DNA from: Myxococcus xanthus
Lineage (GTDB): Bacteria; Myxococcota; Myxococcia; Myxococcales; Myxococcaceae
Direction of reading: 5' to 3'
NCBI RefSeq assembly: GCF_006402735.1
Contig: NZ_CP017174.1
Span: 3,165,001 to 3,229,000, forward strand
Length of the DNA: 64,000 nucleotides
The notes beneath the pieces were generated by a model. That model was not told where the DNA came from. It searched no databases and worked only from the letters and a program-made list of their open reading frames with translations. The position numbers and the translations under genes were made by a program. This document shows, one piece after another, positions 51,752 through 61,000 of this stretch. Numbering within the stretch: the first letter of the stretch is position 1; every line of letters starts with the position of its first letter.

Positions 51752-51767
51752 TTGCCCCATGGGGCAA
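51752..51767. promoter_or_regulatory. Candidate operator, palindrome TTGCCCCATGGGGCAA
   Basis: Perfect 16-bp palindrome about 125 bp upstream of the lipoprotein start at 51891 and 290 bp from the M57 start. It has no loop long enough for a terminator, so a protein-binding site is likely. Confidence 0.5.
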
Positions 51768-51890
51768 AGACACCCCAGGCATGATCTGACACAAGTGAAA
51801 ACAAACTACGGCCCTGTAATGGGGTGGGAATGGACACACTCGTCTGACGAGAGGTGCGCGTGAATACACTGTCGGTGTATCCAGTCGAAT

Positions 51891-53069
51891 ATGCAAATGC
51901 GCCACGTCACCTGTCCTGTCGCCGCGCTGCTGGGCGCGGCCCTGTCGTTCCTTCCTGGCTGTGGGAGCACGATGTCAAGCAATCCCTCGCCCATTGACGC
52001 TCAGAGCCAGACCTCCACTTCTCAGCAGGCCGCGGAGGCCTGGAAGCGTGCCCGCGTGGGCGATCGCGTCACCTATGCCTTCTCCGCGACCCAGGGCCCC
52101 ACACCCGGTGAGGCTGACGCCGCGCGCACGCTCGATGGCCAGTTGACGCTGGACGTCGTGTCCGTCCAGCAGCCCTGGGTCTACGTGCGGGTCGCCTTCA
52201 CGGACGCGGCGGGCAATCCGTTGACGCAGACGCGGCTGGCGCAGGACCTGGTGGTTCCCGTGCGCTCGGACATGACGCGCTCGCTGGACGTGCCGCGTCC
52301 AGGGCAGGTGACGGCGGAGCGTCCTTCCTTCTCCGGGCGCAACTGGGAGGCCACTCGCTATGTCAGCGATCAACGGCCCGTGGATGGTCCACTGCGCACG
52401 CGCGTGTATGCCAATGATTCGGCATTGCTCTACCTGACGCGCGGCCTGCTGGAGGCCAGCACCGAGTCAGCTGGGTTTCGGACGCCGGGCGGCGTCAGGC
52501 TGTCGCTGCGTGAGTTCCAGGAGGGCTCCACCGAGGCCAGTGCCCCCGCGCCCGCGCTGGAGCGGCCCCTGGGGCCCGGCGCGTACTACGACAGGAAGGT
52601 GGACATGGCGCCCACGCACGAGGTGCTGCGCGTGTGTTTCACCGCGGAGCGCGGCTACATCCTGCGCGCGGAGGGCCCCTTGGGCACTGGGAGCGAGCCG
52701 TGCGCCGACTTCTCCCAGGCGGAGCCTGAGGCCCTGGAGGAGGTGGTGATGGGCCTTCCTTGGGAGGCGCTGGTTTCGGGCGAGTGGCCTCCCTCCAAGG
52801 ACGGCGCCCGTGGCACCTTCACCGTGGGAGACCGGAACGTGCCCTCCATCACGGAGCAGCGCACGGAGGACCTGGAGGGCACGCGGCACGTCTTCATGGA
52901 CACCTACGCGGCGGAGACCTGGGCGCCGGGGCTCGCGGGCCTGCCGTATGAAGCGCGCTTCCAGTCGCTCTCCAGCGGCTCCGAGCGCGTGGGCCCGGGT
53001 GGGCAGCGTGAGTCCGCGGGCGGCAGTCGGATCGTCCAGTGGGGCCCGTGGCTCGGCGGGCAGCCGTGA
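51891..53069 (+). CDS. Lipoprotein of unknown function (392 aa)
   Basis: A 392-residue exported lipoprotein not recognised by family. The signal VAALLGAALSFLPGCGS gives a lipid-modified Cys near residue 24. The mature part is rich in beta strands (RTLDGQLTLDVVSVQQPWVY, GPLRTRVYANDSALLYLT, HEVLRVCFTAERGYILRA) and contains a Cys pair near 250-272 that could form a disulphide. The start at 51891 fits the signal; no strong ribosome site is visible. It is divergent from the M57/V8 protease pair across a palindrome-bearing promoter region. A surface or outer-membrane role fits; nothing more can be claimed. Confidence 0.78.
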   Translation: MQMRHVTCPVAALLGAALSFLPGCGSTMSSNPSPIDAQSQTSTSQQAAEAWKRARVGDRVTYAFSATQGPTPGEADAARTLDGQLTLDVVSVQQPWVYVRVAFTDAAGNPLTQTRLAQDLVVPVRSDMTRSLDVPRPGQVTAERPSFSGRNWEATRYVSDQRPVDGPLRTRVYANDSALLYLTRGLLEASTESAGFRTPGGVRLSLREFQEGSTEASAPAPALERPLGPGAYYDRKVDMAPTHEVLRVCFTAERGYILRAEGPLGTGSEPCADFSQAEPEALEEVVMGLPWEALVSGEWPPSKDGARGTFTVGDRNVPSITEQRTEDLEGTRHVFMDTYAAETWAPGLAGLPYEARFQSLSSGSERVGPGGQRESAGGSRIVQWGPWLGGQP

Positions 53070-53240
53070 CGGCTCGGTAGTCTCCAGACAGATGCCCCAT
53101 TTCGAGCGCGCCGGGGCAGGCGGCCGGAATGGGGCGCTGCTGGAGGTACCAGGCCTATCGTTGGAGACATTGGCCTGGGCCATGGGGGACAGCGACATCA
53201 CGGCGGCGACAGCAGCAGCTCCAGGGCGCAGACGGCGCAT
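53060..53240 (-). pseudogene. Possible remnant of an exported protein gene (signal peptide end)
   Basis: On the minus strand an ATG at 53240 begins a convincing Sec signal (GAAAVAAVMSLSPMAQA, cleavage near residue 24). About 40 Ser/Pro-rich residues follow (NVSNDRPGTSSSAPFRPP) before the frame runs into the antisense of the lipoprotein gene. Codon use beyond 53069 does not support translation. It may be the 5' end of a gene whose remainder was deleted, or a short secreted peptide; chance cannot be excluded. Confidence 0.3.
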
Positions 53241-53402
53241 GGTGACATCCCTTCTGGGAGTGGCGCGCGCAGCCTGATGATTGAATGAATGGCTGACAAT
53301 TGTGTGTATCGCGTATGTGAGAGGGTATTCGGTGACCTGTTGAGGTTTCCCGAGGGGCCATTGCGCAGAGCGGAGCTACACTGGGTGCGGACTGGAGGCT
53401 TC
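53070..53402. other. Intergenic region between two lipoprotein genes
   Basis: 333 bp between the plus-strand lipoprotein genes at 51891 and 53403. Apart from the minus-strand signal-peptide-like frame at 53060-53240 and the GGAGG ribosome site just before 53403, it holds nothing recognised. An AT-richer stretch at about 53276-53345 may carry the promoter of the beta-helix gene. Confidence 0.5.
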
Positions 53403-54524
53403 ATGCACCTTGAGAGATTTCGTCGGCTGCCCGCGCTCGTGCTTCTCGGACTTTCCTTCGCCGGTGGGATGGGGTGCTCGGAGGACGACGGGGGCGTGGA
53501 TACGCCCAACCCCCTGACGAATCCCAAGGACGGGCCTCCCGCCGGGAATCAGAACCCGGAGGCCACGTGCGCCATCCCGGCCGAGGCCGGCCTCGCGGAC
53601 GTCTCCCGGCCCACCACAGTCGTCGGCACGGGAAGCTCGGAGAGCTGTACCAGTGACGCGTTCATCCAGGCCGTGGCGAAAGGCGGGGTCATCACCTTCG
53701 ACTGTGGTCCCGAGCCCGTCACCATCACCCTGAAACGGACGGCGAAGATCTTCAACGACACGGGGCCGGAGATCGTCATCGACGGCAAGGGGCTGGTGAC
53801 GCTGAGCGGGGCAGGGCGGCACCGCATCCTGTACATGAACACCTGCGACCGGGACCAGGTGTGGACGACCGCGCACTGCCAGGACCAGGACCACCCCCGG
53901 TTGACACTGCAGAACCTGACGTTCGTGGACGCCAGCTCCAAGACAGAGACCGAGTTCGACGGCGGAGGCGCGGTCTGGGTTCGCGGCGGGCGCGTGAAGG
54001 TCATCAACTCCCGGTTCTTCAACAACGTTTGCGCGGACGTGGGGCCGGACGTGGGAGGCGCCGCGCTCCGTGTGTTCAGCCAGCACCGGAACCAGCCCGT
54101 GTACGTGGTGAACACGACCTTCGGTGGAAAGGCTGGTTACGGCGGTGCCTGCTCCAACGGCGGTGGCATCAGCAGCATCGGCGTGTCGTGGACCCTCATC
54201 AACAGCCTGTTCTCCCACAACCGGGCCGTCGGCAATGGCGCGAATCCCGCGCGTCCGGGGACGCCGGGTGGGGGCAGTGGCGGGGCCATCTACAACGATG
54301 GCAACACGATGACGCTGTCACTCTGTGGTACGCGGATTGAGCACAACGAGGTCAATGCACACGGCAGCGCCATCTTCTTCGTGAGCAACGACCACTCAGG
54401 GGACATCCGCATCGACCGCTCTGTGATTCGGAACAACGTCGGCGGATCGTGGTACCCGACGCATCCACAGATTTCGAATCACGATGACACGCCTATTGTC
54501 GTGACGAACTCCACGATTGAGTGA
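53403..54524 (+). CDS. Right-handed beta-helix lipoprotein
   Basis: A 373-residue exported lipoprotein. The signal ALVLLGLSFAGGMGCSE has a lipobox Cys near residue 23. From about residue 80 the sequence shows the short beta-strand turns of a right-handed parallel beta-helix, of the polymorphic outer membrane/pectate lyase type: GPEIVIDGKGLVTLSG, DHPRLTLQNLTFVDASS, RVKVINSRFFNN, VYVVNTTFGGKAGYGG, WTLINSLFSHNRAV and DIRIDRSVIRNNVGGS. No polysaccharide lyase active-site motif is evident. The ATG at 53403 has GGAGG 4 bp upstream. Its stop is 127 bp from the convergent TetR gene. It is probably an adhesin or surface structural protein. Confidence 0.88.
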   Translation: MHLERFRRLPALVLLGLSFAGGMGCSEDDGGVDTPNPLTNPKDGPPAGNQNPEATCAIPAEAGLADVSRPTTVVGTGSSESCTSDAFIQAVAKGGVITFDCGPEPVTITLKRTAKIFNDTGPEIVIDGKGLVTLSGAGRHRILYMNTCDRDQVWTTAHCQDQDHPRLTLQNLTFVDASSKTETEFDGGGAVWVRGGRVKVINSRFFNNVCADVGPDVGGAALRVFSQHRNQPVYVVNTTFGGKAGYGGACSNGGGISSIGVSWTLINSLFSHNRAVGNGANPARPGTPGGGSGGAIYNDGNTMTLSLCGTRIEHNEVNAHGSAIFFVSNDHSGDIRIDRSVIRNNVGGSWYPTHPQISNHDDTPIVVTNSTIE

Positions 54525-54651
54525 CGAATCGCCCGTCTGCCTCACAGTCACTCCGCCTCGCGTCTGAAGAGCGCAGGGCGGAGAAGGGAGATGGTCCCTC
54601 CCGTCGTAGGCCATCCAGCCACAACAACCTTGACGCTCACTGCCTGGGGAC

Positions 54652-55431
54652 TCAGCGCCGCTTCTTTCCCGTTGCCTTGCCGTCGATGAACACCGCCAGT
54701 CCATCGAGCACGCGCTCGAGACCGAAGGCAAACGCCCCCCTGGGGTCGTGCGCCCCGTAGGTCTCTCCCGCGGTCTTCCCGACGCGGGACAGGACGGGGT
54801 AGGGCGTGAAGTCGACGGTTTCGAGGAAGGGGGCGACGCGGTACCACCACTCCTCGTCCGTCATGCCGGTCAGGTCCTTGACCAGCTTCTCCCGGGCCGC
54901 GTTGCGGACCGCGCCGTGGACGTAATCGAGGACCAGGGTGATGATCCGGTCCATCTCAAGGTCCGTGAGCCCCAGGCCTTCAATGGCACTCAGCGCGATG
55001 TCGGCGGAACGGAAGGTGTTCGGGCCCAGCACGGTGCGGTGCGTCGCGAGTGGAATCACCCACGGGTGGGCCAGGTAGGAGTCGCGATAGTCTGTCGCCA
55101 CCCGCGTCAGGTTGGCGCGCCAGTCGGCGGGCTTGAAGACGGGCCGGTCCTTCAGGATTTCGCCGGACACGACATCCATCATCAAGTCCAACAGCTCGGC
55201 CTTGCCGGGGATGTGCGTGTAGAACGACATGGGGGAGATGCCCACCGCCTCCGCGACGCGGCGCGTGCTGACCGCTTCGAGCCCCTCGGCATCCGCGATG
55301 GTGACGGCGGCTGACACCAGCTCCGCGACGCTGGCCTTCGCCTTCGGGCCGCGCTTCGGCGCCTCGGTCCGTCCCCATAGCAACTGCATTGATTTCAACG
55401 GGTCGCCCCGGCCGGAAATCTCGTCGCTCAT
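54652..55431 (-). CDS. TetR family transcriptional regulator
   Basis: A 259-residue TetR/TetR_C-type repressor. The helix-turn-helix at about 35-75 reads VSAAVTIADAEGLEAVSTRR then VAEAVGISPMSFYTHIPGKAE, the classical TetR recognition helix. The C-terminal ligand-binding part (about 95-250) is helical and resembles the TetR_C family (IITLVLDYVHGAVRNAAREK, EEWWYRVAPFLETVDF). The ATG at 55431 follows GAGG. It is divergent from the UvrA-like gene across 166 bp with an inverted repeat, which suggests direct repression of that gene and possibly itself. The ligand could be a drug or a product of the nearby synthetase. Confidence 0.92.
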   Translation of the reverse strand: MSDEISGRGDPLKSMQLLWGRTEAPKRGPKAKASVAELVSAAVTIADAEGLEAVSTRRVAEAVGISPMSFYTHIPGKAELLDLMMDVVSGEILKDRPVFKPADWRANLTRVATDYRDSYLAHPWVIPLATHRTVLGPNTFRSADIALSAIEGLGLTDLEMDRIITLVLDYVHGAVRNAAREKLVKDLTGMTDEEWWYRVAPFLETVDFTPYPVLSRVGKTAGETYGAHDPRGAFAFGLERVLDGLAVFIDGKATGKKRR

Positions 55432-55486
55432 CCGTACCTCATGATAACTATTTACAGTGTACGGGGTTGTTGTGCTAAACCTCGTG

Positions 55487-55506
55487 CGCCGTACGAAGTT
55501 ACGGCG
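55487..55506. promoter_or_regulatory. Candidate TetR operator in the divergent promoter
   Basis: Inverted repeat CGCCGTA (55487-55493) and TACGGCG (55500-55506) with a 6-bp spacer, in the intergenic region between the TetR regulator and the UvrA-like gene. The dyad size and position fit a TetR-type operator. AT-rich sequence (ATGATAACTATTTACAG) lies to its left, near the regulator start. Confidence 0.55.
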
Positions 55507-55597
55507 TGACTGAAAAGATGTCGAGCGATTTGCGGGAAGCCTGTTCGTGGGCGTGCCGCGTCCGCGGGCAGGGCGTCACTCTAAGGAGAAGCCAACC

Positions 55598-57847
55598 ATG
55601 TACGGCTCCATCAAGATTCGCGGGGCACGCGAGAACAACCTGAAGAATGTCTCGCTCGACATCCCCAAGCGGAAGATCACCGTCTTCACGGGCGTCTCGG
55701 GTTCGGGCAAGTCGTCCCTGGTTTTCGGCACCATCGCGGCCGAGAGCCAGCGGCTCATCAACGAGACCTATCCGGCCTTCGTGCAGCAGTTCATGCCGCA
55801 CTACGGCCAGCCGGACGCGGAGAGCCTGGAGAACATCTCCGCCGCCATCATCGTGGACCAGCAGCGGCTGGGCGGGAACTCACGCTCCACGGTCGCCACC
55901 GTCACGGACGCCGCGCAGATGCTCCGCGTGGTGTTCTCACGCCTCGCCGAGCCGCACCTGGGCAGCCCGGGCCTCTATTCCTACAACGACCCTCGGGGGC
56001 TCTGTTCCGAGTGCGAGGGCATTGGCCAGGTCGCGTCCATGGACATGGACGCCGTCATCGACAAGTCCAAGTCCCTCAACGAGGGCGCCATCCTTCCCAG
56101 GGACTACGCGGTCGACAGTTGGTATTGGGCCATCTACGCGCGCTCAGGCTACTTCGACGTCGACAAGAAGCTGTCCAAGTACACGAAGGAGGAGCTGGAG
56201 AAGCTCCTCCACCTGGACGACGGCCGGAAGATCAAGATCGACAAGATGAACCTCACCTACGAGGGCCTTGTCCCCAAGCTGCGCCGGACGCTGGGCTCGA
56301 AAGATCCTGAGACGGTCCAGCCGCACGTCCGCGCCGAATACGAGCGCATCTTCACCCGCGCCATCTGTCCTTCCTGCAAGGGTGGGCGGCTCAACCAGGC
56401 CGCGCTCGGCAGCCGCATCCAGGGCAAGAACATCGCGGAGTGTTCCGCGATGCAGGTGTCGGACCTCGCCGCGTTCGTCCGGAAGATTGCCGCTCCCTCC
56501 GTGGGGCCCATGTTGGAGGCACTGGCCCACCGGCTCGACAACCTGGTGACCATTGGCCTGGGGTACCTCAGCCTCGACCGCGAGAGTTCGACGCTGTCGG
56601 GTGGAGAGAGCCAGCGGGTGAAGATGGTGCGGCACCTGGGCTCCAGTCTCACCGATGTGACGTACATCTTCGATGAGCCCAGCGTGGGGCTTCACCCGCA
56701 CGACGTAGGCCGGCTCGCGGGCCTGATGCAGCAGCTGCGCGACAAGGGCAACACCGTGCTCATCGTGGAGCACAAGCCGGACATGATTGCCATTGCGGAC
56801 CATGTGGTCGACATGGGGCCCAAGGCCGGCAACAAGGGTGGACAGGTCGTCTTCGAGGGCACCTACGAGGGGCTGCTGACCTCAGGCACCCTCACGGGCA
56901 ACCACATGAAGAAGCACCAGCCGCTGAAGACCACGCCTCGAAAGCCCACGGGGCAGCTTCAAATCAAGGGCGCCCGGCTCAACAACCTCCAGGACCTGTC
57001 CGTTTCGATTCCGCGGGGTGTGCTCACGGTGGTGACGGGCGTGGCGGGCTCGGGGAAGTCGTCGCTGATTCAGGGCTGCCTGCCCAAGGCGTACCCGGAG
57101 ACCATCATCATCGACCAGAACCTGGCTCGGGGCTCGCGCCGCTCCAACACCGCCACGTACACCGGCATCCTCGACAACGTCCGCAAGGCGTTCGCCAAGG
57201 CGAGCAAGGTGGATGCCGCGCTGTTCTCCGCCAACTCGAAGGGGGCCTGCCCGGACTGCAGTGGCCTGGGCGTCATCTACACGGACCTGGCGCACCTGGA
57301 CCCGATGGTGACCCTCTGCGAGACGTGCGAGGGCAAGCGGTTCACCGAGGAGGTGCTGGCGCACCGGCTGCGCGGCAAGTCCATCAGCGACGTCTACGAG
57401 ATGGCCGTCAGTGACGCGGTGGCCTTCTTCACCGAACCGGCGATCGCCAAGATCCTCCAGGGGCTGGATGACGTCGGGCTCGGCTACCTCACGCTGGGGC
57501 AGCCGCTGTCGACACTGTCGGGCGGTGAGCGCCAGCGGTTGAAGCTCGCCGCCGAGCTGGGCCGTTCCGGGAACATCTACGTGCTGGATGAGCCCACCAC
57601 GGGCCTGCACATGAACGACGTGGACACGTTGATTGGCCTGTTCGACCGGTTGGTGGACGCCGGGTCGACTGTCATCGTCATCGAGCACAACCTCGACGTG
57701 GTGTCCCGCGCGGACTGGGTCATCGACCTGGGGCCGGGGGCCGGGCATGAGGGCGGCCAGGTCGTCTTCGAGGGGCTTCCGGCCCAGCTCGCGGCGCACA
57801 AGCGTTCACTGACCGGGCAGCACATGGCCCGCCGAGGCAAGGCGTAG
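55598..57847 (+). CDS. Class II UvrA-like ABC ATPase (drug-resistance type)
   Basis: A 749-residue soluble double-ABC ATPase related to UvrA. ABC unit 1: Walker [10 protein letters not shown], signature [10 protein letters not shown], Walker [12 protein letters not shown]. Unit 2: Walker [10 protein letters not shown], signature [10 protein letters not shown], Walker [12 protein letters not shown]. Zinc modules CSECEG/CPSCKGG and CPDCSG/CETCEG are visible. It is about 200 residues shorter than housekeeping UvrA (about 940) and lacks the UvrB-binding/insertion part, as do DrrC-type and UvrA2 proteins that protect producers from DNA-binding drugs. The ATG at 55598 follows AAGGAG. It is divergent from a TetR gene that probably controls it and convergent with the synthetase operon. 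Self-resistance is an inference. Confidence 0.93.
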   Translation: MYGSIKIRGARENNLKNVSLDIPKRKITVFTGVSGSGKSSLVFGTIAAESQRLINETYPAFVQQFMPHYGQPDAESLENISAAIIVDQQRLGGNSRSTVATVTDAAQMLRVVFSRLAEPHLGSPGLYSYNDPRGLCSECEGIGQVASMDMDAVIDKSKSLNEGAILPRDYAVDSWYWAIYARSGYFDVDKKLSKYTKEELEKLLHLDDGRKIKIDKMNLTYEGLVPKLRRTLGSKDPETVQPHVRAEYERIFTRAICPSCKGGRLNQAALGSRIQGKNIAECSAMQVSDLAAFVRKIAAPSVGPMLEALAHRLDNLVTIGLGYLSLDRESSTLSGGESQRVKMVRHLGSSLTDVTYIFDEPSVGLHPHDVGRLAGLMQQLRDKGNTVLIVEHKPDMIAIADHVVDMGPKAGNKGGQVVFEGTYEGLLTSGTLTGNHMKKHQPLKTTPRKPTGQLQIKGARLNNLQDLSVSIPRGVLTVVTGVAGSGKSSLIQGCLPKAYPETIIIDQNLARGSRRSNTATYTGILDNVRKAFAKASKVDAALFSANSKGACPDCSGLGVIYTDLAHLDPMVTLCETCEGKRFTEEVLAHRLRGKSISDVYEMAVSDAVAFFTEPAIAKILQGLDDVGLGYLTLGQPLSTLSGGERQRLKLAAELGRSGNIYVLDEPTTGLHMNDVDTLIGLFDRLVDAGSTVIVIEHNLDVVSRADWVIDLGPGAGHEGGQVVFEGLPAQLAAHKRSLTGQHMARRGKA

Positions 57848-57974
57848 CGGCGGACCCGCCGGAGCGGCGCGAGACGCCTCGCACCGCTCCGGTCGAGTCG
57901 TGCGGCTCAGTCCTTCGCAGGCTCCAGCTTCCAGGGGACGAGGCGATACCCAGCAAGGCTTTGAAACGCATGAG

Positions 57975-58031
57975 GCACTCCAGGAATCGTGGAAGCGGCC
58001 TGTCTTTAATTACAGGCCGTTCCTGGAGTGC
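57975..58031. terminator. Large two-part hairpin between the UvrA-like gene and the NRPS operon
   Basis: Outer perfect 12-bp repeat GCACTCCAGGAA (57975-57986) and TTCCTGGAGTGC (58020-58031). Inside it is an inner perfect 8-bp repeat CGGCCTGT (57996-58003) and ACAGGCCG (58012-58019) with an 8-nt CTTTAATT loop. On the left arm nine unpaired bases separate the two stems; on the right arm the stems abut. It sits in the 205-bp gap where two transcription units converge, so a bidirectional terminator is likely. No T-tract on either side. Confidence 0.75.
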
Positions 58032-58052
58032 GAGTCTTGCGGCAATGAACGT

Positions 58053-61000
58053 CTACCGGCGGCGGCGCTGCTGCATCGACCGGCGAGCCGCGGCCCGGGC
58101 CTCACCGCGCGCCGCGACTTCCTTGAGCGCTTCTTCCTCGCCGCTGTCACCCGACAGGAACCCGGAGAGGGCGCGGATGGTGGGGTAGCGGAACAGGTCC
58201 ACCAGCGTGAGGGGCTTCTCCACCTGGGCCTTGAGCTTCTCCAGCACCTGCACCATCAGCAGCGAGTGGCCGCCCAGGTCGACGAACTTGTCCTCCACGC
58301 CGACCTTGTCCAGCTTGAGCACGTCCTGCCAGATGCCGGCAATCAGCGCCTCCGTCTCGCCTTCCGGCCGGACCAGCTCCCCGCGCGCCTGCGCCTGCTC
58401 CGGAGGTGGCAGGGCCTTGCGGTCCACCTTCTTGTTCGGCGTCTGGGGGAAGGTGCTCAGCGTCACGAAGGCTTGCGGCACCATGTACTCGGGCAGCCTC
58501 GTGCGCAGGAACTCGCGCAGCGCGTCCGCCGCGGGCGGCTCGCCCGGCTTCGCGATGAGGTAGGCCACCAGCCGCTTGTCGCCCGGGATGTCCTCGCGGA
58601 CGATGACAACCGTCTCCCGCACCGCGGGGTGTTCGCCCAGCCGGGATTCGATTTCGCCCAGCTCGATGCGGAAGCCGCGCACCTTCACCTGGTGGTCCAG
58701 CCGGCCGATGTACTCCACCAGACCGTCGTGCCTCCACCGCGCGGCATCACCGGTGCGGTACATCCGCGCGCCCGGCTGGGAGGAGAACGGGTCCGGCACG
58801 AAGCGCTCGCGGTCCAGCTCCGGACGGTGGTGGTAGCCCCGCACCACGCCCTCGCCGCCGATGTACAGCTCCCCCGCCGCGCCAATGGGCAGCGGACGCT
58901 GCTGCGCATCCAGGATGTAGAGCTGCGTGTTCGCGATGGGCGTACCGATAGGGACGCCTTCGCCCACGTTCTTCACCGGGTGCGTGGAGGACCAGATGGT
59001 CGTCTCGGTGGGGCCGTACATGTTGATGACGTCGCCGGACACCGTCTCGGAGAGCTGCCGCGCCAGCGGGACGGGGAAGGCCTCGCCGCCCACCATCATC
59101 TTCTTCAACCGCTTGAGGCCCTCGCGCGAGCGCTCCTCGGCCAGCAGCATGCTCGCCTGGGACGGCGTGCACTGGAGGTGCGTCACGGCGTGGCGCTCCA
59201 GCAGCGCGGGGATGGAGCCGTCGAGTTCGGGCTCGGCACCCGGCTGGCCCACGCCTGCGTTGGCGCGCAGGCGCACCTCGGCCAGCAGTGGCAGGTGCTT
59301 CATTACCAGTTCCGTGGGCACACCGAAGTCCACGAGGCAGGCAATCTCGTCCACGTCCAGGCCCTTGAGCCGGTCCACGAGCGCGACGCACGCATCCACG
59401 CTGCCGAACAGGCCGGAGGACTGGAAGTAGCGCTCGAAGGAGAAGTCGAGCAGCGCGTCCATCTCCTCGGCGGACAGGTGGTCGGTGCCGAAGTTGCCGT
59501 TGGCCAGCGTCGTCTGCGCCTTGAAGGCCGGGAAGCTCCAGGCCGCCTCCTTGATGAGGCCCACTGACGACTTGAGGTACGACTTCATCGGCTCGCGGAC
59601 GACCTCCTTCACGGAAGCCTCGGAGTCACCGACGAAGGTGTGCAGCATCAGCGACACGATGCCCTTGCCGGGGTGGCCGGCCTTGGCCCACGTCTCCCGG
59701 TAGAGGGCAATCTTCTGCGCCACCTCTTCCACCGACTGGCCTAGCAGGTGGGTGAGGACGTGGCAGCCCGCGCGCGCCGCCTCCTCGAAGGTCTCCGGGT
59801 TGCCCGCGGTGGTGACCCAGATGGGCAGTTCCTTCTGCACCGGGCGGGGCAGGGTGCGCAGCTTCACGGTGTGGCCCGTGCCGCTCTTCGTCTCCAGCGC
59901 CTCGCCGCGCCACAGCCGGCGCACGTCTTCAATCTGCTGGAACATGATGCGCTTGCGGTCCGGGAAGCTCTCCGGACGCAGCGCGAAGTCGTTGGGCTGC
60001 CAGCCCGCGGCGAACGAAATGCCCACGCGGCCGTGGGAGATGTTGTCCACCACGGACCAGTCCTCGGCGATGCGCAGCGTGGGGTGCAGCGGCGACACGA
60101 GGCTGCCGGCGCGAAGCTGCACGTTGCGCGTCACCGCCGCCAGCGCGGCCGACGTCACGGCCGGATTGGGGAAGAGTCCGCCGAACGCGTGGAAGTGGCG
60201 CTCCGGCGTCCACACGGCGCAGAAGCCGTTCGTGTCCGCGAAGCGCGCGCTCTCCATGAGCAGGTCATAGCGGCCCTCGGGACGCTCGCCTTCATCACTG
60301 GAGAAGTAGAAGAGACTGAACTCCATGGCGCGCGAGGCGTGCTTGCCGGCCTGCGCCGCGTCGTGCCGCTCCGCGTGCAGCACCACCGTGAAGCCGCGCG
60401 TGAGCGTCCAGAGCAGCTCCAGCACGGAGATGTCGAAGTTGAGGCTCGTCACCCCCAGCCAGGTGCCGCGCTCCGTGCCCAGGCGCTCGTCCATGCCAAC
60501 GCCGAAGTTCACGACGTTGCGGTGTTCAATCATCACCCCCTTGGGCTTGCCCGTGCTGCCCGAGGTGTAGATGACGTAGGCCAGGCTGTCCGGCGTGGCC
60601 GGCGGCGTCTGGGCCTCCGGCGCGGCGGCGATGCGCTCCCACTGCTGGTCCACCGCGAGCACGGCCTTCGCCGTGGACGGCACGCGCGACAGCAGCCGCT
60701 CCTGAGTGAGCACCACGTGGCAGCCCGCGTCCTCCTCCATGAACGCGATGCGCTCGGCGGGATAGGCCGGGTCCAACGGCACGTAGCAGCCGCCTGCCTT
60801 GTGCGTGGCCAGCACGCCCACCATCATCTCCAGCGAGCGCTCCATGAAGATGCCCACGCGCACGTCGCGGCCCACGCCCGCGCCGCGCAGGTGCCGTGCG
60901 AGCACCTCGGCGCGCGCGTCCAGCTCGCGGTAGGTCAGCGAGGTGCCCCGGCAGATGAGCGCGGTGTCGTCCGGCGTGCGCCGCGCCTGGGCCTGGAAGA

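Larger units (their letters stand above)
51464..51890. other. Divergent intergenic region with palindromes
   Basis: 427 bp between the divergent M57 protease and the lipoprotein gene at 51891. It is AT-richer than its surroundings and without convincing genes. It holds two near-perfect palindromes (51610-51625 and 51752-51767), annotated separately, which makes it the clearest candidate promoter region in the window. Confidence 0.55.

Noticed and set aside
54551..54583. 7-bp inverted repeat CTCCGCC/GGCGGAG between the beta-helix gene and TetR gene
   Set aside because: A 19-nt loop and short stem make it weak; it could arise by chance in GC-rich sequence.
57975..58031. Possible insertion sequence ends or attachment site
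   Set aside because: The inverted repeats enclose only 33 bp, there is no transposase or integrase, and no target duplication was seen.
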